From positions 1 through 20,289 of IMG/VR virus record IMGVR_UViG_3300030060_005700: a DNA stretch of 20,289 nucleotides; one strand, written 5' to 3'. Below are positions 1 through 4,436 of this stretch, one piece after another. This DNA comes from a virus. The translations under genes were made by a program, and so were the position numbers. The notes below the pieces were generated by a model, which saw nothing but the letters and a program-made list of their open reading frames with translations, was not told the origin of the DNA and did not search any database. The first letter of the stretch is position 1; each line of letters starts with the position of its first letter.

Positions 1-2
1 TC

Positions 3-59
3 AATCCTACTACTATTAGAGGTGTTGTATCTTCAGAAGGAGATAGCGACCTGTCGTAA
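3..59 (+). CDS. C-terminal end of a plus-strand gene (5' part outside window)
   Basis: An open frame enters from the left edge and stops at TAA 57-59, giving a plausible 18-residue tail (NPTTIRGVVSSEGDSDLS). The right end of the window is plus-strand late genes, so a plus-strand gene running into the left edge would fit a circular or permuted phage map. The stop codon lies inside the hairpin at 43-73. The fragment is too short to assign a product, and the frame choice rests on the look of the peptide alone. An alternative open frame through position 187 looks less protein-like. Confidence 0.35.
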   Translation, partial: NPTTIRGVVSSEGDSDLS

Positions 60-73
60 TGAACGGTCGCTAT
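43..73. terminator. Hairpin between convergent genes
   Basis: ATAGCGACC (43-51) and GGTCGCTAT (65-73) form a perfect 9-bp stem with a 13-nt loop. It sits between the end of the plus-strand fragment (stop at 57-59) and the end of the minus-strand 85-aa gene (145), where a bidirectional transcription end would be expected. There is no T-tract on either side, so it is not a textbook intrinsic terminator. It could instead protect 3' ends or be an RNase site. Confidence 0.4.
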
Positions 74-144
74 TCCCGGATTCTTGGCTTCTTGATGCAA
101 GTCGCAAAGCGTGCATGAAGGATGCGAAGATAGTTGAGGTAAAT

Positions 145-402
145 TTATTGGTTCCACATCCATTTCCCCTTGAGGTTTTCTGGAGGTAACAGCTTGTTAA
201 GCAACGAGTAGAATGACGGGTTAATCATCATTCCAAAAGGCATGTAACATGTTTCGTCTGGGTTATCAGGGTTGTCGTATACCACACAAATGGTTTGGAC
301 TTCTCTTCCTTTCAGGTCTTTGCATAGGACTACGGCTACATCACCCGATTCCATTGCTTTCTTTAAGGTCTTGAAATTACGGACACATTCTTCTTTTATC
401 AT
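145..402 (-). CDS. DUF6117-like small hypothetical protein
   Basis: 85 aa, last gene of the leftward module. The sequence follows the pattern of DUF6117-type proteins found on plasmids and phages: an N-terminal helix (FKTLKKAMESGD), strands of the type VAVVLCKD and VQTICVVYD, then MPFGMMINPSFY and a C-terminal LLPPENLKG. No function is established for this group that I know of. The start ATG at 402 follows a good ribosome binding site (TAGGAG, about 6 nt upstream). A 306-bp gap separates it from its upstream neighbour, so it probably has its own promoter. The family link is from memory of the pattern; function unknown. Confidence 0.75.
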   Translation of the reverse strand: MIKEECVRNFKTLKKAMESGDVAVVLCKDLKGREVQTICVVYDNPDNPDETCYMPFGMMINPSFYSLLNKLLPPENLKGKWMWNQ

Positions 403-492
403 GGCGGCTCCTATAGACCTTTATTCCATAGGAAGAATCATATAAAGTTTGGATCTTTAATAAGACTAATTGGTTAAAGTTAAATAATGCAC

Positions 493-533
493 GGGCGGTA
501 GCCGCTCGTCGCCTTTGGCGAGCGGCTAAGCCC
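493..533. other. Strong GC-rich hairpin in intergenic gap
   Basis: TAGCCGCTCG (499-508) and CGAGCGGCTA (519-528) are perfect 10-bp inverted repeats. An outer GGGC/GCCC pair (493-496 and 530-533) extends the stem. No T-tract follows on either strand. It lies upstream of the 85-aa gene and could form a structured 5' leader in its transcript. Confidence 0.5.
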
Positions 534-591
534 AAGAATTATTAAACGCAGTAATATGTCGCCTCCGAACCCAGGTTTTATTTTTTTACTG

Positions 592-706
592 TATAATTTA
601 ATTGTAAGGAGAGAGCCTTTTCTCTACTTGCTCAGGTAGCGTCTAAGCCTATACATACCTAGACGGGACATGAATGGTTACCCTGCTTTCTCAAGCAGGG
701 TTTCCT
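592..706 (+). ncRNA. Possible small plus-strand transcript in the 403-708 gap
   Basis: The 306-bp gap has no convincing gene. On the plus strand a perfect -10-like hexamer TATAAT (592-597) is preceded by a T-rich stretch but no good -35. It is followed by a short stem (CGTCTA 640-645 with TAGACG 660-665) and then by a perfect 9-bp hairpin (680-688/693-701) followed by TTTCCTATTT. This could be a ~100-nt RNA ending in a terminator-like hairpin. The same hairpin also lies just past the stop of the minus-strand 65-aa gene, so it may simply be that gene's 3' end. No known RNA family is recognised. Confidence 0.2.
680..701. terminator. Hairpin 3' of the 65-aa gene
   Basis: ACCCTGCTT (680-688) and AAGCAGGGT (693-701) form a perfect 9-bp stem closed by a 4-nt loop, starting 7 nt beyond the TAA stop of the minus-strand gene ending at 709. 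The T-content after the stem is better on the plus strand (TTTCCTATTT) than on the minus strand. It is a plausible transcript end for either direction, with a weak U-tract. Confidence 0.45.
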
Positions 707-708
707 AT

Positions 709-906
709 TTATGTGGTTTTATTTTTCTGATTGATTAACGATTGATAGTGATACAACGAAATATCTAACGGCATGTGATACTTGCTGATCTGTAGTTTGT
801 CTTTAGTGAAGACAGGGATTGAACCTACTTCAGGGAATTGAGAATCATCAGTCTTGATTTGTAAGATACGATTGTTTGATCTGATTACTTCAAACTTTAT
901 TAGCAT
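709..906 (-). CDS. Small hypothetical protein (65 aa)
   Basis: 65 aa, no recognised family. The start ATG at 906 overlaps the last 17 nt of the upstream 172-aa gene, which implies translational coupling. A GGAG lies about 10 nt before the start. The protein is mixed-charge, begins with a beta-like MLIKFEVIRS segment, and has no membrane span or Cys pairs. The overlap with its neighbour and a hairpin directly after the stop support a real gene; function unknown. Confidence 0.6.
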   Translation of the reverse strand: MLIKFEVIRSNNRILQIKTDDSQFPEVGSIPVFTKDKLQISKYHMPLDISLYHYQSLINQKNKTT

Positions 907-1408
907 TGTTTACCCACTCCATCTTACCTAGTACAGATGGACCTCTGAGATCTAAGATCTGTGTGAGAGGATGTACAATGCCATCAATATCTATTCCTCT
1001 TGTGGGTCTGGCGTTTCGATTAAATTCATAACTATATTCGACAGTTCGCTCTTGGATAAACTCCCGTTGCACTTGGAATGTAACTCGGACAGATGCTCTA
1101 CGGAGTAACTCGTTTGCTTTTTCGATGAGGAGTTCTCTTGTTGCGATTGCTGCAATTGGTTTACCTTGTCCTTTGACGAGAACATTAGTTGTAAAAGTTC
1201 CGTCAGCGTCTGGGCTGAGGCCATCGAGGACTGCTTCTGATTCTGTGTTTGATTTGTAGAAGAAGATTTCATCTAGTATGTCACCTTGATGATCTAGGGG
1301 TTCATTTACTTTTTGGAATCCATAGTCGTAAGACCACGGAACGTTAGACATTCCTGATTCGGGACGAACATCCTGTTCCCGAATGTCAGATAATCGTATT
1401 AAGGTCAT
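890..1408 (-). CDS. Hypothetical protein (172 aa)
   Basis: 172 aa of unknown function in the leftward early module. The start ATG at 1408 has AAGG about 7 nt upstream. The N-terminal half is acidic and Gly/Pro-rich (QGDILDEIFFY, DGLSPDADG). The middle (about residues 85-125) is rich in Arg/Glu with alternating beta-like strands (VRVTFQVQREFIQERTVEYS). There is no signal peptide or membrane span. The neighbours (196-aa protein upstream, 65-aa protein overlapping downstream) suggest one transcription unit with them. A shorter minus-strand frame inside it (991-1272) looks like a shadow. Confidence 0.75.
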   Translation of the reverse strand: MTLIRLSDIREQDVRPESGMSNVPWSYDYGFQKVNEPLDHQGDILDEIFFYKSNTESEAVLDGLSPDADGTFTTNVLVKGQGKPIAAIATRELLIEKANELLRRASVRVTFQVQREFIQERTVEYSYEFNRNARPTRGIDIDGIVHPLTQILDLRGPSVLGKMEWVNNANKV

Positions 1409-1463
1409 CCTTGTACCTTTGTGGGGGGAAACGCAGGACTTATTGACATTGCCTGCTCGTTAA

Positions 1464-2054
1464 TCAGAAGCTGATTTCATCACCATCTTTAGCGAATACT
1501 GGGGAAGTTGCAGTTTCCGGTGCAGTATTGCGTGTGTACACTTCTTCTCGTGAGATAGCTTTTTGTGTTTCTTCATCTGCTGAAGTAAAAGCTGAGAAGA
1601 TCTCTTTTCGTGTATCCATTAGATCTTCAACCTCATCATTGACATCGTACATAGGGATATCAAAGTTGATATATCCGTTGTTGTCTACAGGTTGACTTGA
1701 TGTGTTGATGTAAAGACCTTCGTAGGCAGATAGTTTTTCTACGAGTTCGTCTCTATCGTATCCCATCCACATGTCGATATCTTTGTCTCCGCAATCAGTG
1801 ATTGCATCAAGTAAGCATCTGAATGCGTCTTTTTGACTGTTCCATACTCGTTTGTGCATGGTGAGTCCGGGATAGCTATTGGTGTAAGAGAATGTAAGTG
1901 GTGCGTAAGATAATGAAGGGTCTGGATTAGCTTGTGAAAAGAACAATGTAACAGTGTTGGGATTCTTTTTACTTGCTTTGATTGAGTCAAACTTGAACTC
2001 ATATCCTCTAGGGTTTACTTGGATATCGAAGTTCATTTCGTGATTAAGAGCCAT
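1464..2054 (-). CDS. Hypothetical protein with SSB-like acidic C-terminal tip (196 aa)
   Basis: 196 aa, family not recognised. The start ATG at 2054 has AAAGG 8 nt upstream. The N-terminal ~75 residues look beta-rich with aromatics (YEFKFDSIKAS, TVTLFFSQA, LTFSYTNSY). The C-terminal third is acidic and ends FAKDGDEISF. An acidic tail ending in Phe is the hallmark of bacterial SSB tips (typically DDDIPF) and of several phage ssDNA-binding proteins that recruit replication partners. Its location in the module with the replicative helicase fits a DNA-binding accessory role. That role is an inference from the tail and context; no OB-fold motif can be demonstrated by eye. Confidence 0.75.
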   Translation of the reverse strand: MALNHEMNFDIQVNPRGYEFKFDSIKASKKNPNTVTLFFSQANPDPSLSYAPLTFSYTNSYPGLTMHKRVWNSQKDAFRCLLDAITDCGDKDIDMWMGYDRDELVEKLSAYEGLYINTSSQPVDNNGYINFDIPMYDVNDEVEDLMDTRKEIFSAFTSADEETQKAISREEVYTRNTAPETATSPVFAKDGDEISF

Positions 2055-2082
2055 TTTATATACCTTTCTAAGTATAATAAAT

Positions 2083-2138
2083 AAAAAAAAGAGTTAGTAA
2101 CCCTGTTGGCGGGTCCGAAGGACACCCCGCCAATAGGG
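2083..2138 (-). terminator. Long hairpin followed by distal T-run
   Basis: CCCTGTTGGCGGG (2101-2113) pairs with CCCGCCAATAGGG (2126-2138) around an inner GTCC/GGAC stem, so nearly the whole 38 nt folds. On the minus strand it starts 4 nt after the stop of the P-loop gene, and eight T residues (A-run 2083-2090) follow about 10 nt beyond the stem. That gap is longer than in standard intrinsic terminators, so it may be a weak terminator or an RNA-processing/stability element upstream of the 196-aa gene. Confidence 0.45.
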
Positions 2139-2142
2139 CTAA

Positions 2143-2661
2143 TTAGTGTCCTGTCCATCTAAATACCTTTTTAAGTTCTCTATATTGTTTACTTATCTCC
2201 TTTCCTTTTATTGCGTGTGTACTTCCAAAGTAGTTTTCGCATCGAATCACGCTGACCTGAAAGCCGTATTCGTCGGCTAAGTTTATATAAGGGAAGAATT
2301 GATCCTTTTCTGTGAATGGATTCGCTACACATATATCGGTTGTTGGGTCTGCTTGCATCCATTCTTCTACCTTAAATAAACAGAAGTTATAAGCATGTAT
2401 GTCCTGTGATTCTTCGTATATGTTTTTATAACTGTCATCTTTTCTGTCTGCTTCTCTTTGGAAGTAATCAGTATCTGATACAGTTCTTGATGGGCATACT
2501 CTTCTTGCTAATGATGTCTTCCCACTACCATTTACTCCTCTAATAATAAAGAGCGTAGGTTTGATTGCACCTAGCTCTTTGAGTCTCTTTCGGTTGTTTC
2601 GTTCTACTACGTTGTTCTCAATACTTGACAACGTATCCTTTGTAGATGAGAGGTTTGTCAT
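2143..2661 (-). CDS. P-loop kinase-like ATPase (N4BP2/AAA_33 type)
   Basis: 172 aa from ATG 2661, or 185 aa if the ATG at 2700 is used. I prefer 2661 because AGGAAGA lies about 6 nt upstream, whereas 2700 has only a weak site. In 185-aa numbering it shows Walker A GVNGSGKT (55-62) after a hydrophobic strand, then SDTDYF (75-80), IHAYNFC (101-107), ICVANPFT (123-130), FFPYINLADEYGFQVSVI and a HAIKGKEI segment. This order matches N4BP2L1-like/AAA_33 P-loop phosphotransferases, related to polynucleotide kinases. The substrate is not deducible and may be RNA/DNA ends or a small molecule. The usual Asp-Asn-Thr after the fifth strand is replaced by Ala-Asn-Pro. It overlaps the upstream 123-aa gene by 44 nt. 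Confidence 0.85.
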   Translation of the reverse strand: MTNLSSTKDTLSSIENNVVERNNRKRLKELGAIKPTLFIIRGVNGSGKTSLARRVCPSRTVSDTDYFQREADRKDDSYKNIYEESQDIHAYNFCLFKVEEWMQADPTTDICVANPFTEKDQFFPYINLADEYGFQVSVIRCENYFGSTHAIKGKEISKQYRELKKVFRWTGH

Positions 2662-2989
2662 TGATCTTCCTATTCTTTTTATGGATTGCAATCTCTTCAA
2701 CTAATTCTTTAGTTAGTAGTATTGATATGTTAAATACTATTTTGAGATCTGACATGTGTTGTTCGTTCATTAAATGAATTACAAACTTAAGTCTTTCGCC
2801 TTGGAACGGTCCTACTTGTACCTTTTCAAATGCTTTGTTGCCTCTTTCTAGTTCTTTGTTTAAAGATAAGAAGTCTTTGAGGTTACATAATTTAAGCATG
2901 TGGGGAATTGTTCTGATTTCCAATTCGCCCATTGTATTTGTAATCATTAGATTTACTTCTGAATGATGGGGTTTAAATTCGTTAGACAC
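2618..2989 (-). CDS. Hypothetical protein (123 aa), GTG start
   Basis: 123 aa of unknown function. It begins at GTG 2989, preceded by AAGGA at 8 nt, which supports this non-ATG start. Met-rich N-terminal third, then a helical Lys/Glu-rich region (LNKELERGNKAFEKV) and a hydrophobic/charged C-terminal region ending LIYKGYVVKY. Its 3' end overlaps the P-loop gene by 44-83 nt depending on the start used there, pointing to translational coupling. No metal-binding or nucleic-acid-binding motif is obvious. Confidence 0.7.
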   Translation of the reverse strand: MSNEFKPHHSEVNLMITNTMGELEIRTIPHMLKLCNLKDFLSLNKELERGNKAFEKVQVGPFQGERLKFVIHLMNEQHMSDLKIVFNISILLTKELVEEIAIHKKNRKINDKPLIYKGYVVKY

Positions 2990-3016
2990 TTTATAATCCT
3001 TATATAGTTGAGTGGA

Positions 3017-3045
3017 GGATCCCTCCGCATGAGCGGGAGGGATCC
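3017..3045. other. Intergenic hairpin upstream of the 123-aa gene
   Basis: GGATCCCTCCGC (3017-3028) pairs with GCGGGAGGGATCC (3033-3045), a 12-bp stem with one bulged G and a 4-nt loop. It occupies much of the gap between the 69-aa gene (ends 3059) and the GTG start of the 123-aa gene (2989). No T-tract follows, so it is better seen as a processing, stability or attenuation element than as an intrinsic terminator. Confidence 0.5.
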
Positions 3046-3058
3046 GTAACGATATGAT

Positions 3059-3268
3059 TCATTTAGATCTTATTGCAACTACTGTATCTAATACTTCTTC
3101 CTCTAATAGTTCACGGTTCTCTTCTCTATCCCATACCTCGTGCATCATTCCAGTTTCCCACATATATATTTCTACAGCCTGTAATACTTCATCGTATATT
3201 TCTTTCATGCTATCGGCTTCAATTACTTGATCGTTCCAAGGGAATGTTGCTTGTAGTTTTACTTTCAT
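3059..3268 (-). CDS. Small acidic hypothetical protein (69 aa)
   Basis: 69 aa from ATG 3268, chosen because TGGAG lies 5 nt upstream. An in-frame ATG at 3280 would add four residues but would place this ribosome site inside the coding region. The start (MKVKLQATFPWND) looks like a beta strand, followed by a long acidic helix with several Glu and Trp (EIYDEVLQAVEIYMWETG, REENRELLEEEVLD). It is a typical small early phage protein. The family is not recognised and no function can be assigned. Confidence 0.65.
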   Translation of the reverse strand: MKVKLQATFPWNDQVIEADSMKEIYDEVLQAVEIYMWETGMMHEVWDREENRELLEEEVLDTVVAIRSK

Positions 3269-3301
3269 TTTTATCTCCATTTAATAAAGTTAATAAGCGG
3301 A

Positions 3302-3331
3302 AGAGCTGCTCCTGCTTGCCATAGCAGCTCT
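3302..3331. other. Perfect 9-bp hairpin upstream of the 69-aa gene
   Basis: AGAGCTGCT (3302-3310) and AGCAGCTCT (3323-3331) form a perfect stem with a 12-nt loop. It lies in the likely 5' leader of the minus-strand 69-aa gene, about 34 nt from its start. No T-tract follows on either strand, so a leader structure is more likely than a terminator. Confidence 0.45.
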
Positions 3332-3412
3332 GTAGCGTTGACTCAGAACTCAATTCGCCGTCTGTCGCATTTGATGGAATCTTCTTTGTCGTGATATGCG
3401 GATGCTTTGAAG

Positions 3413-3545
3413 TAAGGAGCTTCGGAGCGTAGCGGAGAGCGGGCTGCAAGCCCATACAGAGTGAGGCGGAGCCGAATCCTGTTCTTACCTGCGAGTAGCA
3501 AGCGAAGCGAGCTATGGGTTACTGCGAGGAGCGAAGCGACGGGTT
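3413..3545. repeat. GC-rich degenerate repeats (GCGAAGCGA units) in gene-free gap
   Basis: This is part of the 312-bp gap 3281-3592, which has no supportable gene. Two imperfect copies lie in tandem: 3485-3520 and 3519-3545, both of the form TTAC(C)TGCGAG…GCGAAGCGA…GGGTT. To their left, 3413-3476 holds related GGAGC/GCGGA words, a small hairpin GGGCT/AGCCC (3441-3453) and distant TTCGG/CCGAA arms (3421-3425, 3472-3476). The base composition is richer in G+C than the flanks. The role is unknown. Confidence 0.45.
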
Positions 3546-3552
3546 GTTAATT

Positions 3553-3584
3553 AAAAAAACAGAGAGGGTTGTTAGTCCTCTCTG
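3553..3584 (-). terminator. Intrinsic terminator of the 95-aa gene
   Basis: CAGAGAGG (3560-3567) and CCTCTCTG (3577-3584) form a perfect 8-bp stem with a 9-nt loop. On the minus strand it is followed directly by seven T residues (A-run 3553-3559). It begins 8 nt after the stop codon of the 95-aa gene. This is the clearest Rho-independent terminator in the leftward module and implies that genes further left have another promoter or depend on readthrough. Confidence 0.85.
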
Positions 3585-3592
3585 TGTGGGGT

Positions 3593-3880
3593 TCACATTG
3601 CGATTGTGTCGAGTTCGATTGGTGTTTCTACTTGTTCGTTTACTTTGTTGAATGTTGTGTTTCTGAGTTGTTTTGGTACATAAGCTGAGAGCTTGTAGTA
3701 GTACCTGCCACTTTTTGCTCTGTATGCGTTGAGGTTGTACTCCATACCGTTGAGGGTTACGAAGGTGTTACCTTGACTTAGGGGTATTTCGGAGAATACG
3801 TGATCTCCTTTTCTTTCGATTTGTGTCATGTTTGATGTGTCGAATGTGAGAGTGATTGTGATTTGTTGATCGTTAGACAT
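3593..3880 (-). CDS. Hypothetical protein (95 aa)
   Basis: 95 aa with no recognised family. The ATG at 3880 has AAGGA about 9 nt upstream. The N-terminal region is strongly beta-patterned (QITITLTFDTS), followed by a central region rich in Tyr and Lys/Arg (AYRAKSGRYYYKLSAYVP) that could contact nucleic acid. No catalytic motif is visible. It lies as a single gene between the repeat-rich origin candidate on its right and an intrinsic terminator on its left, so it is probably transcribed alone. A role at the origin is possible but only positional. Confidence 0.7.
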   Translation of the reverse strand: MSNDQQITITLTFDTSNMTQIERKGDHVFSEIPLSQGNTFVTLNGMEYNLNAYRAKSGRYYYKLSAYVPKQLRNTTFNKVNEQVETPIELDTIAM

Positions 3881-3920
3881 GGTTACTAGTCCTTGTAAAA
3901 GAAAAGAATGAATAAGCGAA

Positions 3921-3948
3921 GTGCATATTCCGAAGGAATAATATGCAC
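3921..3948. other. Hairpin upstream of the 95-aa gene
   Basis: GTGCATATTCC (3921-3931) pairs with GGAATAATATGCAC (3935-3948) except for a 3-nt bulge. It sits about 40 nt before the ATG of the minus-strand 95-aa gene and could be part of its leader or an operator-like dyad. No T-tract follows. Confidence 0.45.
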
Positions 3949-4049
3949 GCAGCGGAAGACGTATAAAAGGCTTAGGCTAAACAGACTAGATAAGGGGCAA
4001 ATCATGGCGATTGCCTGACACCGTTCGTATTGTGTGTGTAGGCCAGGCC

Positions 4050-4061
4050 GCTAGGCCTAGC
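4050..4061. repeat. 12-bp perfect palindrome GCTAGGCCTAGC
   Basis: A perfect 12-bp palindrome in the gene-free 3881-4436 region, embedded in further GGCC-rich sequence (AGGCCAGGCCG just left). Such dyads are typical of operator or dimeric protein binding sites. Nothing else identifies the partner. Confidence 0.4.
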
Positions 4062-4125
4062 CGGATCTATTAGTAGCAACTAGTATGCGATACCCCCTAT
4101 GGCCCCCGGGATTCAGCAACCAGCT

Positions 4126-4152
4126 ATAATAGAAAGGCCATTCTGCTATCAA
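4126..4152 (-). promoter_or_regulatory. Candidate leftward promoter for the 95-aa gene
   Basis: On the minus strand, TTGATA (plus 4147-4152) and TATTAT (plus 4126-4131) resemble sigma-70 -35 and -10 boxes, but the spacer is 15 nt, shorter than the usual 17. It would give a long (about 240-nt) leader to the 95-aa gene, passing the palindrome and the 3921-3948 hairpin. This is a weak, motif-only call. Confidence 0.25.
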
Positions 4153-4183
4153 AATTTTTGTTTGTGCCACTTCGTTCCATCTT

Positions 4184-4419
4184 GTACCATTTGACGTGGT
4201 ACGGCTAACGCTATATACAACAACGATTTACAGCCAATGTACCAGTTGTACCAGTTGTTTCCCATTTCTCTTACTATATATACAAACCCCTTTACTTTTT
4301 AAAAAGTATGGTACATATGGTACAAAAATCTACAAATGCTTATATAACAGGGGTTTAGGACGTACCACACGTCACCCACGAGCATGGTACGTCCCGGTAC
4401 AAGGTGGTACACATGTACC
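4184..4419. repeat. GGTAC iteron cluster, candidate replication origin
   Basis: Eleven copies of GTACC/GGTAC lie within 236 bp: 4184, 4198, 4239, 4248, 4310, 4319, 4362, 4386, 4396, 4406 and 4415 (start positions). Two tandem 9-mer pairs stand out. TGTACCAGT occurs twice (4238-4255) and TATGGTACA twice (4307-4324), in opposite orientation. Between them is an AT-rich stretch (CTATATATACAAA) and a perfect 16-bp palindrome TACTTTTTAAAAAGTA (4293-4308). Iterons flanking an easily melted segment beside a replicative helicase gene is the usual layout of phage and plasmid origins. A regulatory cluster for a repressor is the main alternative. Confidence 0.55.
4358..4394. repeat. 9-bp inverted repeat GGACGTACC/GGTACGTCC
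   Basis: GGACGTACC (4358-4366) and GGTACGTCC (4386-4394) are perfect inverted copies separated by 19 nt, each containing one GGTAC core. They start about 40 nt beyond the helicase stop codon. They could form a hairpin in the helicase transcript, but there is no T-tract. More likely they are paired protein-binding sites in the iteron cluster. Confidence 0.5.
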
Positions 4420-4436
4420 CCTTGCCCCCTGAAAAC

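Noticed and set aside
612-640. Hammerhead-like ribozyme core on the minus strand (CTGAGCA … GAAAA)
   Set aside because: The conserved CUGANGA core is not matched and flanking stems are absent.
632-665. H-type RNA pseudoknot (AGGTA/TACCT with CGTCT/AGACG)
   Set aside because: Both pairings exist on paper, but loop lengths (1, 11 and 0 nt) are sterically unsuitable, so only one stem can form at a time.
991-1272. Second minus-strand frame of 93 codons inside the 172-aa gene
   Set aside because: Ser/Gln-rich product, no ribosome site seen, fully contained in a better-supported gene.
3073-3324. Plus-strand open frame of 83 codons
   Set aside because: Antisense to the 69-aa gene; the Leu/Ser-rich product is typical of a shadow frame.
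3219-3455. Minus-strand open frame of 78 codons
   Set aside because: It runs through the hairpin and half of the 69-aa gene in another frame and has no good ribosome site.
3881-4180. tRNA gene in the gene-free stretch
   Set aside because: No cloverleaf, T-arm consensus or paired acceptor stem could be found.
4238-4324. CRISPR-like array
   Set aside because: Repeat units are only 9 bp, tandem without spacers, and in both orientations.
4196-4432. Plus-strand open frame of 78 codons across the GGTAC cluster
   Set aside because: Its sequence is just the translation of the repeats (repeated Tyr-Val-Pro/Gly-Thr), it has no ribosome site, and it lies where an origin-like array explains the sequence better.
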